From Nipponacmea schrenckii (lineage: Eukaryota > Mollusca > Gastropoda > Lottiidae): a stretch of 64,000 nt of DNA. The stretch spans positions 16,264,338-16,328,337 of the forward strand of contig CM060199.1 in assembly GCA_030562195.1 (NCBI GenBank), written 5' to 3'. Shown here one piece after another: positions 35,401 to 46,799 of this stretch; the stretch's first letter is position 1, and every line of letters starts with the position of its first letter. The notes beneath the pieces were generated by a model that was not told the DNA's origin, made no database searches, and saw only the letters and a program-made list of their open reading frames with translations. The position numbers were made by a program, and so were the translations under genes.

Positions 35401-38400
35401 TCAATAATTAGTTCTGTTCACATAATCAGTTGTCACAAAAAATTGTAATGTTTGGTGCTAAGTGAGTGGCACAATTCCTGAAAATGAGCATTCAGTTCTT
35501 TAACTGTTCATTTTCTTGATTAGATATAGATTATATTTAAAAGGTTTATAAAAAGATAGCTTGCCAGGCAAGGTAACATACGCCCACTGGCAGCATTGAA
35601 TTTGAAAAATAAATAGAGCAATAACTCAAAAAACATTCACTGAATTAATATTGAAGTTAAGGGCAAAAACTCAAAAACTGTTCATGGAAAATTGTCAAAT
35701 TAGAACTTGACCACCATCTTATCTATTTCAATACTCATACCAAGTTTCATCAAATCTATTAAAAGATAGCTTGCCAGGCAAGGTAATATACGCCCACTGG
35801 CAGCATTTATTTCAAATAAAAACTTTTCAGTAAGGTTACAATAAGTTGAATGAAATATTCAACCTTCCAACCTATTTTTTTCTAGGGTCTCTAGTTTCAT
35901 TAAAAACTGTCAAGAATTGTACCTAATAACAACTAATTAAATATTTTTCGGTATTTTTATGATTTGCAATAGGGTTCACCCTTAATAATATTTTGATATT
36001 TTTAATTCTTAATAAGGCTCATCCTTGGTTGATATTAAACAATTTCAGCGAGTTTTGTCAAAAAGGAATTTTTTAGAGTGTCCACAAGCCAAAAGTTGAA
36101 AGCGTTTTTGAAAACAGGCGCAATAACTGACACTAAATATTTTTCGATTTATCTGATTTTCAATAGGGTTTATCCTTGTGAGAAAACAAATACTAAAGCC
36201 AAGTTTCATCAAAATCCATTCAAAATTGTTCTTTCTAGAGTGTTTACGAGTTAACGCGTTTTCAAAAACAAGGTCAATAACTTGTACTAAATATTTTTCG
36301 ATTTTCAATAGGGTTCATCCTTGGGAGACAACAAATAACACAGCCAAGTTACATCAAAATCCATTAAAAATTGTTCTTTCTAGAGTGTTTACAAGCTAAA
36401 ATTGAACGCGTTTTCAAGAACAAGGGCTATAACTGACACTAAATATTTCTATCTATTTGATTTATAATAGGGTTCATCCTTGGGTAAAAACAAATACTCA
36501 AGCCAAAGTTAATCAAAATCCATTAAGAAAAGTTCATTCTAGAATGTTTACAAGCTAAAATTGAATGCGTTTTTAAGAACAAGGGCAGTAACTCAAACTA
36601 AAATTTTTTCGATTTCGCTGATTTTCAATAGGGTTCATCCTTGAGTTATAACACACTCTCACACCAAGTTTCATCAAAATCCATCAAGAATTGTGCCATG
36701 TAGAGTGTTTACGAGGCAAAAATCGAACGCGTTTAAAAGAACAAGGGCACTAATTCATATTAGATATATTTTGATATTTTTAATTTTCAATTAGGCTCAT
36801 CCCTTGCGATATCCAACAATTTCAGTGAGTTTTGTCAACATTGGTCATGAATTGTACCTTCTAGAGTGTTTATTAGCCAAAAAGTTAAACCCGTTTTCAA
36901 ACACAAGGGCAATAACTGACACTAAATATATTTCGATTTATTTGATTTTCAAAAAGGTTCATCCTTGGGTAAAAACAAATACTCAAGCCAAGTTTTATCA
37001 AAATCCATTAAGAATTGTTCTTTCTAGAGTGTTTACAAGCTAAAATTGAACGCGTTTTCAAACACAAGGGCAATAACTGATACTAAATATTTTTCGATTT
37101 AACTGAATTTCAATAGGGTTCATCCTTAGGTGATTACAAATACTCATGCCAAGTTATGTCAAAATCGCTCAAGAATTGTGACATGTAGAGTGTTTACGAG
37201 ACAATAATCCAACACATTTTATAGAACAAGGGCAATAATTCCTATTAAATATATTTCGATATGTGCTATTTTCAAAAGGGTTCATTCTTGGGTGATATTA
37301 AACAATTTCAGCAAGTTTCGTCAAAATCGGTCAATAACTGTGCTTTGTAGAGTGTTTACAAGCTAAAAATTGAACGCATTTTCAAAAACAAGGGCAATAA
37401 CTGATATTTATTTTTTTTCGATTTGACCGGTTTCCAATAGGCTTCATCCTTGGGTGATAACAAATACTCAGGGCAAGTTTCATTAAAATCCATTAAAAAT
37501 TGTTCTCCCAAGAGTGTTTACAAGCTAAAATTGAACGCGTTTTCAAGAACAAGGGCAATAACTCATACTCAATGTTTTTCGATTTCGCTGATTTTCGATA
37601 GGGTTTATCCTTGAGTTATAACATACTCTCACACCAAGTCTCATCAAAATCGGTCAAGAATTGCACGTTGTAGAGTGTTTACGAGCCATTCAAGAACAAG
37701 GGCACGAACTCATACTAATTTTTTTCCGATTTCGCTGATTTTCAATAGGGTTCATCCTTGCGTGATCATAAACACTCATATTAAGTTTCATCTAAATCCG
37801 TCAAGAATTACAGCGTGTAGAGTGTTTACAAGCAATTGTGGACGGACGGACGGACCGACGGACGGACGGACGGACGGACGGACGGACGGACGGACGTGGG
37901 TGACGACAATATACGCCCCCCATTTCATGTGGGCGTATAAAAATTGTAGCTTATTTTGCATCCACAAATATTTTTGACGCAATTTTACTAAGTCAAGGGC
38001 AATAACCCAAAAACCATTTGTTAAAAAAAGTCAGAAATTCAAACTTGACTAATGTCTTATCAATTCTGATGCTTATACCAAGTTCCATCAAAATCCTTTG
38101 AAAATTAAAGCTTCTTATTGCAACCACAATAGAATTTTGACGCAATTTTACTAAGTCAAGGGCAATAACTTAAAACAATTCATTGAAAAACTGTCAAATT
38201 CAAACTTGACTGAGGCCTAATCAATTGCAATGCTCACACCAAGTTTCATCAACATTTTCGAACTTGACCGAGATATCCTTAATATATACATGTATACCAA
38301 GTTTCATTAAGATCGGATAAAAACTGTAGCCTTCTTTTGTGGATACAACCCAAATTTGACGTGTTTTTACTAAGTCAAGGGCGATAACTCAAAAACTGCT

Positions 38401-41400
38401 CATGCGATTATTTCTATTTTTGAACTTGATCGAGATATCATCAATATATACATGTATACAAAGTTTCATTAAGATGGGATAAAAACTGTATCCTCTATTG
38501 TGGATACGACCCAAATTTGACACATTTCTACTAAGGCAAGGGCAATAACTCAAAAACCGTTCATGCAATAATTTCCATTTTCGAACTTGACTGAGATATC
38601 ATCAATATATACATGTATACCAAGTTTCATTAATATCAGATAGAAACTGTAGCCTCTATTGTGGATACAAACCAAATTTGACGCGTTTTTACTAAGTCAA
38701 GTGCAATAACTCAAAAACCATTCATGCGATAATTTCCATTTTCGAACTTGACCGAGATATCATCAATATATACATGTATACCAAGTTTCATTAAGATCGG
38801 ATAAAAACTGTAGCCTCTATCGTGGATACAACAAATGTGGACAGACGGACGGACGGGCAGGGGTGACGGCAATATACGTCCACATTTCCATGTGGGCGTA
38901 TAAAAAGGCTCAAAATGATGATGTGCAGGCAAGCTATAACTTACCCCAGGACTGCAGAAGCCAGCAGGTGGTGGCTGCATCCCCATGGCGAAAGGGGGTG
39001 AGTTCATTCCAGGTGATGGTGGCTGATGGAAGCCTTGAGAGTATGGTGGAGGAGAAACCCCAGCATGAGGATTCCCTCCTGCTGGTATTTTAAAGCTAGG
39101 TTGCTGGAAAGGAGTGACAAGGAATAGTGCTATCATGGATAAAGATCCTTGGACATGAGTTTTATTTAAATATTAGTTTATTTAAGTTTTAGCTTACTGA
39201 TAAAATAGTTTTATTTAAATATTAGTTTGCTGATGAAAGTATAATCTTTAATGAGTCACATATTTATATTTTATTAGAAATAGTTACTAAAATTTTCAAA
39301 ATATAATTCTAAGGATTGTGAAAGAAAAAACTCTTTGGAAGCAGGAGTAGCATAAAACAATTCATTAAATTATAATCCAAGAACCAGCAAATTTTCCTTT
39401 AACTATTTTAATTAACCTACTTTAAACAGATTTTAAGGAGGATGTTTGGAGCTAAATGGTATATTGTGCTGGAGTGATATGTGCCAATGTCATATATGAT
39501 GTGAGCTTCATTGGAAATTAAAGGAACCAATGGAGAGCATTAGCATACATAGGTCAGGAAATGCCTCTTCAATTCAAGACAAGAATTCAATAAATTTTTT
39601 ATCTTGAGATAAGTCATCTTGTACTTAGTATGACAGAGCATTGATAATGGGTGACATTTTGAGATTCTATTTCCTCAAATGTTTTTTTTTAACAATTGAT
39701 CAAGAAATACCTTTTGGAATAAAACTTAGTAAAGAAACTGAATGACTTGCTGGTTCCTGGATTAGATGTCATATAGGCTCATAAAGTATTAGTTTAAATC
39801 TACTTACTTGTCCACCTTCAAATTTAATAAAGCTGATTTCCACATCACCAGAAATAACTAAATAATTCACAGTATGTTTAGGTAGACGGTGATGGAAGTC
39901 GCAGAAATGGCGTCCATTAATATGTATCTGCAATGAAATAATCAAAGTATTCAATGCTACCAAATTATCTTAAAGGTGATTGTTAAGAGGTTTTCTACCC
40001 TTGATTTGATACAGGATTAAGAAGTGGTGCTTGGATTGTACTGGAGGTTGTCTTTCTTTTAAAGCACTAAACATACAGCAGAGAACAGTCCCTAAAGGAG
40101 AAGATAAAATACTATACCTTGAAGTTGTGGGGATGAACATGGAAGACAACTTCAAAAGGAGTGCCCTTTTGAAGTGGAAGACCTGCTTGTCTCTCTTCAT
40201 TTCCCCAACTTCCATGCTGTTTAGAGTTTCTGACTATACACCCCTCGTTGAATCGAGGATTGAAATGCAGGGCCGTGTCCTTTAAATCTGTGTCTGGGTG
40301 TGAAGTGAAATTGATCGAGAAACTGAAAGAAGAATACATTTGAGTGTAATTTGCTCCCTCAGTTTGATAGCACTACAACTCCCAAAAAAACACACATTCT
40401 ATCCCCCTTAAAAATTAACTTGTACCCCTAACTGAACCCCCAATTAATTTGCCACAAAGTTTTTAAACAAATTTACTTTCAAAATACATACCTCTGATGA
40501 TGATGATGAGCCTTGCCTTGGACTATAATTTTCTGGTGATCAAATAAACGTAGTGATCCAATGTATGGAATGGGCTACAAGTAAATAAACAAAAAAATAA
40601 ATAAATAAAATCAATATCTGATCATTTTAAAGTTTTATTATTCACGACATTGTAAAATTACATGGTAAAGATTTATACTGAAATATCTGATTAACCTGAA
40701 TTTGTTTTAATAGGGGTAATTACAAAACGCAATGTATCAAGTTATTTAATAAATTGTTATCCATAAAATTGTATCCACCAACAACTAAAGTCTGGGTGTA
40801 CTAAGTACACTGTACTTATTGTTAAGTATGCAGATTTAATATGTTTTTGTGTGGGGGTTGTATTGTCTTTATAAAAGTAACACTCCAATAATTCAAGATA
40901 AAACTTCAGATTAAGTAAGTCAGAAAAAAAACATATTTCTGTAAATCATTTTTCTGTATGTTTGAAAATCAAATGTAAGATTTATGTTTTTACCCTATGA
41001 TTGTACATTATTATTCATAGTGTTGAAGCTGTATTAAGAGATAATAATAGTGGATAAGGACTTCTATTTATTCTTATAAACACAATATTTCATTACACAA
41101 ACAGGTAACGTTCTTAAGTAAGGGTTGTATTGTGTGATACTTCTTAATGTCTTACAAGGATGATACTTATGGTGACTTATGTAAAGAAAAAAAATATTTG
41201 AGGTTTGAGTAAGAATAAGATGGTGCCAATATATACTTTAAACTTGGCCAATAAAAACTCTATTCATCAGTAGATATACCTGTCGCCATAGTTATGATGT
41301 TATTTTCAATAATTACTTATATTAGTTTTGTGGGTCGTTCAGATTTTAAGGGATTCTGTTCTAACACAAGGTAAATTCACTGATGAATATATACTCATAT

Positions 41401-43099
41401 TTATTTTTCTTGAGAACTTAAATTTTATGCTCCATCTAAGATACAGTATCACAGTGTTTAAATGCAATCTCTTTTAATCATTACAAAGAACGAGTTGTAT
41501 GTATAAGTAATGAACTATGAAACTTTTCTTATCAATATCTTTAAAGGTTGACACTATCAACTTACAATCTTAAGAATGATAAAGTGAAATAATTTGAACT
41601 TTGACAAGCAATATATTTCGAAATTTTAAACTTTGTTCCATAAAATGATATACTAAATATGCTAATAGGGCTCAGAAGATCAGATATATGAGTAATGTGG
41701 TTTTTGATCTTTGAAGTAATTTTTACTCTGAGATTATTAAAATCACTTGTTGCTAATGCCAACCAATTAATACAAATAACTTAGATTTAGATTGAATTGT
41801 GTGTTGTATTAAAATTTCAATAGTTGGTTGTTTGCATATAAAATATCAAACTATGTCTTCCATCTATATTATAGAATCTAAGACAAATAGCATGCAATTC
41901 ATTATTTGTAGCCTATATTGTGTTAGATGATGTGGGTGAGTAGTTGTGATCTTCTGACAAATACATACATATTTGTTTCATGGTGAAACTGAAGGCTATA
42001 CCAAGAAAATTCCACCCAAGGCACCTAATGTCCTTGCAGACGACTATCAAACTGTACTATTTAACAGGGTAATTTTTTTCAAGTGATATGACTTTAGATA
42101 TCTTCCTAATTTATCATATTAAAGAGAGGGTTTCTTAACTATTTTACCTTCTATTAGTCCAAAACTTGCTGACTCTATTCCCAGCCTCTGATAGCTATTT
42201 CGACTGATATGGCTGGGGGAGAGTCAGAAAAACTAGGCACCTAAAACTTGGGATTTCCCGCACCTAGGTGCGGGGGTTTTAAATGTATTGATATACCTCG
42301 AATCCACCAAACCTTGATTTATTTGGAAAGACGAATGTTTTTGTAGTTCAATCATCAATGAACTTTTAAATGCGCATGCATGGTGACTGAGTGATTGAAA
42401 TTCTTGAAAAAAACTTTGACGCAATCACAGGCATGACATGAATGGTGAAAGGGGATAATTATGGCATGACTGAACGACAAAAATATCCATCTTTCCAAAT
42501 ATATCTTGGTTTGGTGGATTCGAGGTATGTAAATACGTTTAACACCCCTGCACTTGCGGAGGTGCGAAAATCCCAAGTTTTAGGTGCCTAGTTTTTCTGA
42601 CTCTCCCCCAGCCATATCTGCCCAAATAGCTATCAGAGGCTGGGAATAGAGTCAGCAAGTTTTGGACTAACAACTATCAAACTTATTATGGACTTTTTAA
42701 CGGTTATTTTCTTCAAATGATATGACTTTAGATATCTTCGTAATTTATCCTTAGGAGGGTTTCTTAACTATTATAACATTATTTCCTTTTATCTGTCCTA
42801 CATTTATGACCGATTATAATAACACACTGTATGACATTATTCAACAATGTTTTATTTTGTATGTTTTTATAGACCATTTGTCTATTGACATAGACCTACA
42901 ATATGTTTGGCTGAAATATGTGTCAAGTTCAAACATTGTTATCAGTTCCAAGAAAAATACAAAACTCCACGAAAAAAATATGAAAACGAAAGTAGAATGC
43001 AAAATATATTGTACAGACCCAGACAAAAATTGGGCTATCGAGTCAATATAAAACAAAAAACCGTTTACTTACTGGATTGACAACTGGAGCTTGGGCCAT
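32419..43099 (-). CDS. tandem-repeat galectin with proline-rich linker (copy B)
   Basis: Ten minus-strand coding exons: 43099-43073, 40574-40492, 40322-40118, 39927-39808, 39103-38945, 34707-34657, 34442-34242, 33507-33419, 33114-32910, 32532-32419, total 1,254 nt = 417 aa plus TAA. Every junction is GT..AG and phases fit. Each domain uses the same pattern (83 or 89, 205, 120 or 114 nt). Residues 1-9 are MAQAPVVNP. Domain 1 follows, with HFNPRFN, IVRN and WGNEER, the full beta-galactoside signature. A Pro/Gly/Met-rich linker (GMNSPPFAMGMQPPPAGF, FAPPPSYPGSQPLFNP) leads to a Ser/His-rich segment. Domain 2 has HFDARFN, CVRN and YGAEER, with Tyr replacing the usual Trp. No signal peptide, as expected for galectins, which leave cells by a non-classical route. 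Likely roles in sugar recognition and immunity are inferred from the family. The 34,442 acceptor was chosen because it alone keeps phase. Confidence 0.9.
34745..35345 (-). repeat. 30-bp minisatellite in galectin B intron
   Basis: About twenty units of CATAGACCTATGATACATTG-type sequence with period 30 bp (exact over several units, e.g. 35,041-35,130). The minus-strand frames with MYHRSMI repeats are artefacts of the period. The homologous array in copy A has only five or six units. Confidence 0.9.
35761..37940 (-). mobile_element. inner, nested pearl-like element with 12 tandem core units
   Basis: Inserted in the outer element: its left end AAAAGATAGCTTGCCAGGCAAGGTAATATACGCCC interrupts the outer core at 'caaatctatt', which resumes at 37,940 with 'aaaattgtagctt'. 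The core has twelve tandem units of about 161 bp (spacings 145-163) marked by TAGAGTGTTTACAAGC, from about 36,073 to 37,830. A (CGGA)n microsatellite (37,842-37,897) and the palindrome TATACGCC .. GGGCGTATA follow. AAAA at both joints may be a target duplication. Open frames inside are repeat artefacts. Confidence 0.85.
37842..37897 (+). repeat. (CGGA)n microsatellite
   Basis: About 14 units of a GGAC/CGGA tetranucleotide with two variant units, directly next to the terminal palindrome of the inner pearl-like element. Confidence 0.95.
40600..42035. other. galectin B intron 1, AT-rich
   Basis: Part of the 2.5-kb first intron. I see no exon or recognisable repeat here. The minus-strand frame at 41,762-41,562 has no motif. 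Confidence 0.5.
42040..42790. repeat. ~115-bp direct repeat flanking a foldback MITE
   Basis: The sequence from about 42,043 to 42,155 (ACTATCAAAC .. TGATATGACTTTAGATATCTTC .. GGGTTTCTTAACTATT) recurs in the same orientation at about 42,671-42,785, immediately beyond the MITE at 42,157-42,667. Confidence 0.75.
42157..42667. mobile_element. 511-bp foldback MITE, copy 1
   Basis: Long inverted ends of more than 90 bp: GTCCAAAACTTGCTGACTCT .. ATATGGCTGGGGGAGAGTCAGAAAAACTAGGCACC and its complement. TA flanks both ends, suggesting a Tc1/mariner-like target. It encodes nothing. It lies in galectin B intron 1. Confidence 0.85.
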
Positions 43100-44046
43100 T
43101 TCGATTGTTTGTCTGCTTATATGCTGTTCTAATTTAATAACCAACTATAAAAATATACGTATTTATATATAAAGGAAAACTACCCAGGTTCAGGATATCT
43201 TCTTGTTGGTATCACGAGATAATTACGCCCACCTGTTCACTTGATATTGATCTCATTTGCATATCATCATCCGCGATAATAAAGAGTTTTCTATACTCGG
43301 ACAAGTTGAAGCAATCATCTTGATATCTTTGTTTCTTGATAATAATTTCACAATAGCAAATAAGGATGACTATATATCTTTATTGAGAAATAAAATTGCT
43401 GACAACTGCTACTTTCTTTCAATATGAAAACAGCGCCCCGCCCACCGCCATTTGTAAGCAGACGAACATTTCCCCGGTTATGTCTGTTGATTGGACTTGT
43501 TAACACTCAGATTTAGACCCAAGGCTTTACATTGATGAGGATGGCACATTTACAGAGGATAGGAACATCTTGAAAAGGGTTTCTAGAAGTGGGCCAAAAA
43601 GACATTTATCAATTTTCAATAACAAAGTTTTATTCTGATGCAAAAATTTCCTCATAGACTTCTTAGTGATTTATGGCATTCCCAATTGATAAAAAAAGTT
43701 GAAAGACTATAGAATAATAAATGCTTTATCATCACAGCAAATCTTAAAACAAAACAAACAGTAAATGCATAATATAAAGCTAACTTAAAATGGTACACAC
43801 AGTCCTGACTTTAATTTTGTGCGAATACAGGCCCACCAATCTACCTCTATTGATAAATTGACCCTCAATAAAATAAAATATAAAATAAAAAATGCTAGCT
43901 AGGGATTTGGTGCCGCAGAAACGTCAGTAATAGTAAATATAATTATATAAAACATATTTGGTCTTGTAGACATTAATATTTAAACATCAATAAATGACTA
44001 AAATAAATAAATAAAATGACTAATCTAAATATATAATTGATCTTAA

Positions 44047-44332
44047 AGGGATCATAATGAGGTTTTTTTTAAATATCTTATGTGTATCAGGTACTCAGAG
44101 ATAGGATCAATTTGCACCATTTTGGGTTCAGACATCTGTGGTTCCTGCAGTTAAACTAAAAATAAATGTTTGATGTTGTCACTAATCAAAATATTTCCTA
44201 TAACCCTTTGTATTAGTGACATCATAAATGCTTATTTTTAGTGGAATTCCACGAACCATAGATGTCTAGTAGAATATTGGAATGATGTCTCTGATACACA
44301 TAAAAATTTTATAAAACTTATTTAAAATCTCT
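44047..44332. mobile_element. 286-bp TTAA-flanked MITE, copy 1
   Basis: TTAA at 44,043-44,046 and 44,333-44,336 flanks inverted arms of about 130 bp starting AGGGATCATAATGAGG and, on the other side, AGAGATTTTAAATAAG. They share TGTGTATCAG, AGACATCTRTGGTTC and ACTAAAAATAA segments. TTAA targets are used by piggyBac and Kolobok families. It sits between the galectin promoter side and the PLD-like gene. Confidence 0.7.
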
Positions 44333-44827
44333 TTAATTTTGCCATATAAATCAAAGGATCAATATTTTCAGTTATCTTTAAAGAATAAAAAGTATCTCGA
44401 CTGTGATTTGATAAAACATGTAACTATATATAGGCTAAACATGCATAAGATATGTGTGCAATTGGTAATGAAGAATTTTCTTGTGATAAGTAGAATATTT
44501 CAGTCATGACAAGTGATAGCCAAGGTCTGATCTGATTTTGACATCTCATACACTCCTATTTAAAGGGTCTTTTCAGACTAACTTTAAGCAAGAGCCCGCA
44601 GATAATTTATTTATTGAACCCAAATATAAAACGATAGTCATGTATGTTCTTTCTATTAATTTCAAACAGGAAAATGTTTTATAATGTTCCTTAATAATTA
44701 TTTTCTTTAAAATTATGTTTTTTTTATTAGTGTTATCCAGTTGCTTTTGTTCAATTTTCTGCCTTGTAAACAGTTGCTTAATAAACATGGTATATATTAT
44801 GATTGTAATATAACGGAGAAATGTGCT

Positions 44828-46735
44828 TTAATAATCCATTATAGGATTGAAATATTTACTTTTAAATTCATCCTCTCGTACAGAAGTAAACACCACCATA
44901 TTTTTATTATGAGGACTGAAACCAGCCTTATTGAAATCTCCGCTTGTTACCAAAATATCCACAATGCCATCATCATTTAAAGATGCTATAAACTTGGCTT
45001 CAAAATTTTGTAATGGATAAAGAAATTGCGTAAAAATTCTATATTCAATGTAAGTCTGCTCTTGTGGAGTGAATTTCTTCAAAGCTGTACTTTTAATTTC
45101 TGCTAGTGACATTCCATCAAATCTCATAGGAATACAGATGGCACCTATTTTCATGGTATGACGATGCTTGAGACAAAAGTAGCAGATTTCAATAAGTCTG
45201 GTAGCATCTATTCTTGGTGTTGCTACATATATTGTGGAAAGTTCATTTGAACACCATACATTCAGCAAGGATCTCCAGATTTTGTAGAGTTTGGGACCCT
45301 CAATAATTGAGCCAGGTGTTAAACTGGCAGTTTCTTTATCAACCTCTTCATGAGACATCTGAAAAATCAGACAAATTTAACATCAATAACACTATGGACA
45401 TTTTATCACATTTTCAGTTTATCAAGAAAATGAGGGTACTTTAAGGATAGATTCAGTTAATAATCTAGAGAAGTAAGCTAATCAAAAATGTACAAAAATC
45501 ACATAATTACTGTAAAGGTAACCTTTCAGATGGGGGATAGTCATAATATACATTGAAAATTGTTTATCCCTAAGTATATTGGTTTTTGTTTGCCATAAAT
45601 TAAAATATTACTGACATATTATATGATCTATTATCTAATTTAAGGGTGGTTTATTTCATGTTTAAGATATCACCGAAATCACTGATATATCACAATAGAT
45701 TTGCTGGTGATATAACTTATGTGTAACAATGTTAGATTAGAAATTTACCAGTTGTGAGTCTTTAAGACCAGAGACAGGAGTGTCAACATCTACATCATTT
45801 ATTTTGGATTGTAATGACGAGCTGACTTGTATATCATTGACTAATACATCATCTTTTAATGCCACATCAGGCCAGTCATAACCTAAAAATTGGAAAGTTA
45901 ATAGAGAGGAAATTAAAGGGATTTATAGAAGTCTAAATATATGCTTTACAAAGTGACAAGCTAAATTTAAGTCTGTGACACTCCTCTGTATTAAAAATGT
46001 GCATTCAGAACCTCATGAATTCAGCAGTACCGTACACAGAAGTTAGGAACATCAACATTTTCAAGATGTCTGAAAGAAGGTAACATCAGTTGAAAACCCC
46101 AATGTTTGTGTTTGAAGCGACAGCTATGCTGAGTTAAGAATTTATGTTATCAAGTTATCCTTTCCACCAGCTGGTCCTGAACAAATTATCTAACAAACTT
46201 AAAACAGATTCAAATGAAATAAAGTAAAAGATTTACAGGCATTACCTGCATCTTTCCTCTTCTGTATATCATCTTTTATCTCTTTCATGTCATCTTCAGA
46301 ATAGATCTGTGATTGTTGTTTAGGATGGGAAATAACACCATCGTAAATATCTAAAATTTCGTGAAAATATCTGGCAAACCATTCAATAACAAAACTCCCT
46401 TTTATCTGCAGTGATCCTATTTTTAGGTTCACTTCGATTGTAACATCAGGAAGTTTCAGTTTAATATTGTATGTACTGTTAGCACCCCCAAATCTTCTAT
46501 ATTGATATTTTGAGACAGGGAAATTTTTAGGGTGCTGTAAGACTTTCATCCACAGAATTCCTAATGCCACAGAACCATACTTTGCCTTAGGAAGAATTTT
46601 TATGGCATTGTTGACAGAGAAGTCTGTATTCACAATTTCACCAGTTTTAGTCTCCACAAAATTTTGAATCTTTCTTTCAATGCCTATGTCATAAGACATT
46701 GTTGTGTTTTCCTTTGAGACATCTATATCTGACAT
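44828..46735 (-). CDS. three-exon gene, C-terminal phospholipase D-like fold with degenerate site
   Basis: Exons 46735-46246 (490 nt), 45882-45749 (134 nt) and 45358-44828 (531 nt) join in phase 1, then 0, to give 384 aa. The first exon codes an N-terminal region I do not recognise (FGGANSTYNIKLKLPDVTI). A short acidic, Ser-rich middle is exon 2. The last exon has WRSLLNVW .. IYVATPRIDATRLIEIC and NFEAKFIAS .. VDILVTSGDFNKAGFSPHN. This follows the order of a PLD unit (strand with ATP-ID, then HxK, then TSGNF..G...N). His of HxK is Glu here and Asn of the GSxNF-type motif is Asp, so hydrolase activity is unlikely. No signal peptide or membrane segment. Function is unknown. A reverse-strand AATAAA lies about 220 bp past the stop. 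Confidence 0.75.
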
Positions 46736-46799
46736 TCTAGCTGCCTTTTCCAGTTTAAAACATCCTTTCCAAATTAAACCATGACTCTAACTTCCTGTA

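Larger units (their letters stand above)
35553..38902 (-). mobile_element. outer pearl-like element in a galectin B intron
   Basis: Left end AAAAAGATAGCTTGCCAGGCAAGGTAACATACGCCC (35,553); right end a (GGAC)n tract and the palindrome TACGTCCACATTTCCATGTGGGCGTA (about 38,875-38,900). Core units of about 160 bp carry 'ctaagtcaagggcaataactcaaaaac' and 'accaagtttcattaagat'. It is split by the inner element at 35,761-37,940. The paralogous position in copy A (about 15,880) lacks both, giving the empty site. Confidence 0.8.
33270..40370 (-). repeat. segmental duplicate B of the galectin locus
   Basis: Counterpart of 12,490-20,750. The right boundary lies near 40,365, just upstream of the 40,322 acceptor, so exon 2 (40,574-40,492) is outside the duplication. 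The left boundary is near 33,270. B contains a 3.3-kb pearl-like insertion (35,553-38,902) that A lacks. Confidence 0.8.

Noticed and set aside
37675..37982. Open frames over the (CGGA)n tract (GRTDGPTDGRTDG and its antisense)
   Set aside because: Produced by the tetranucleotide repeat inside the pearl-like element.
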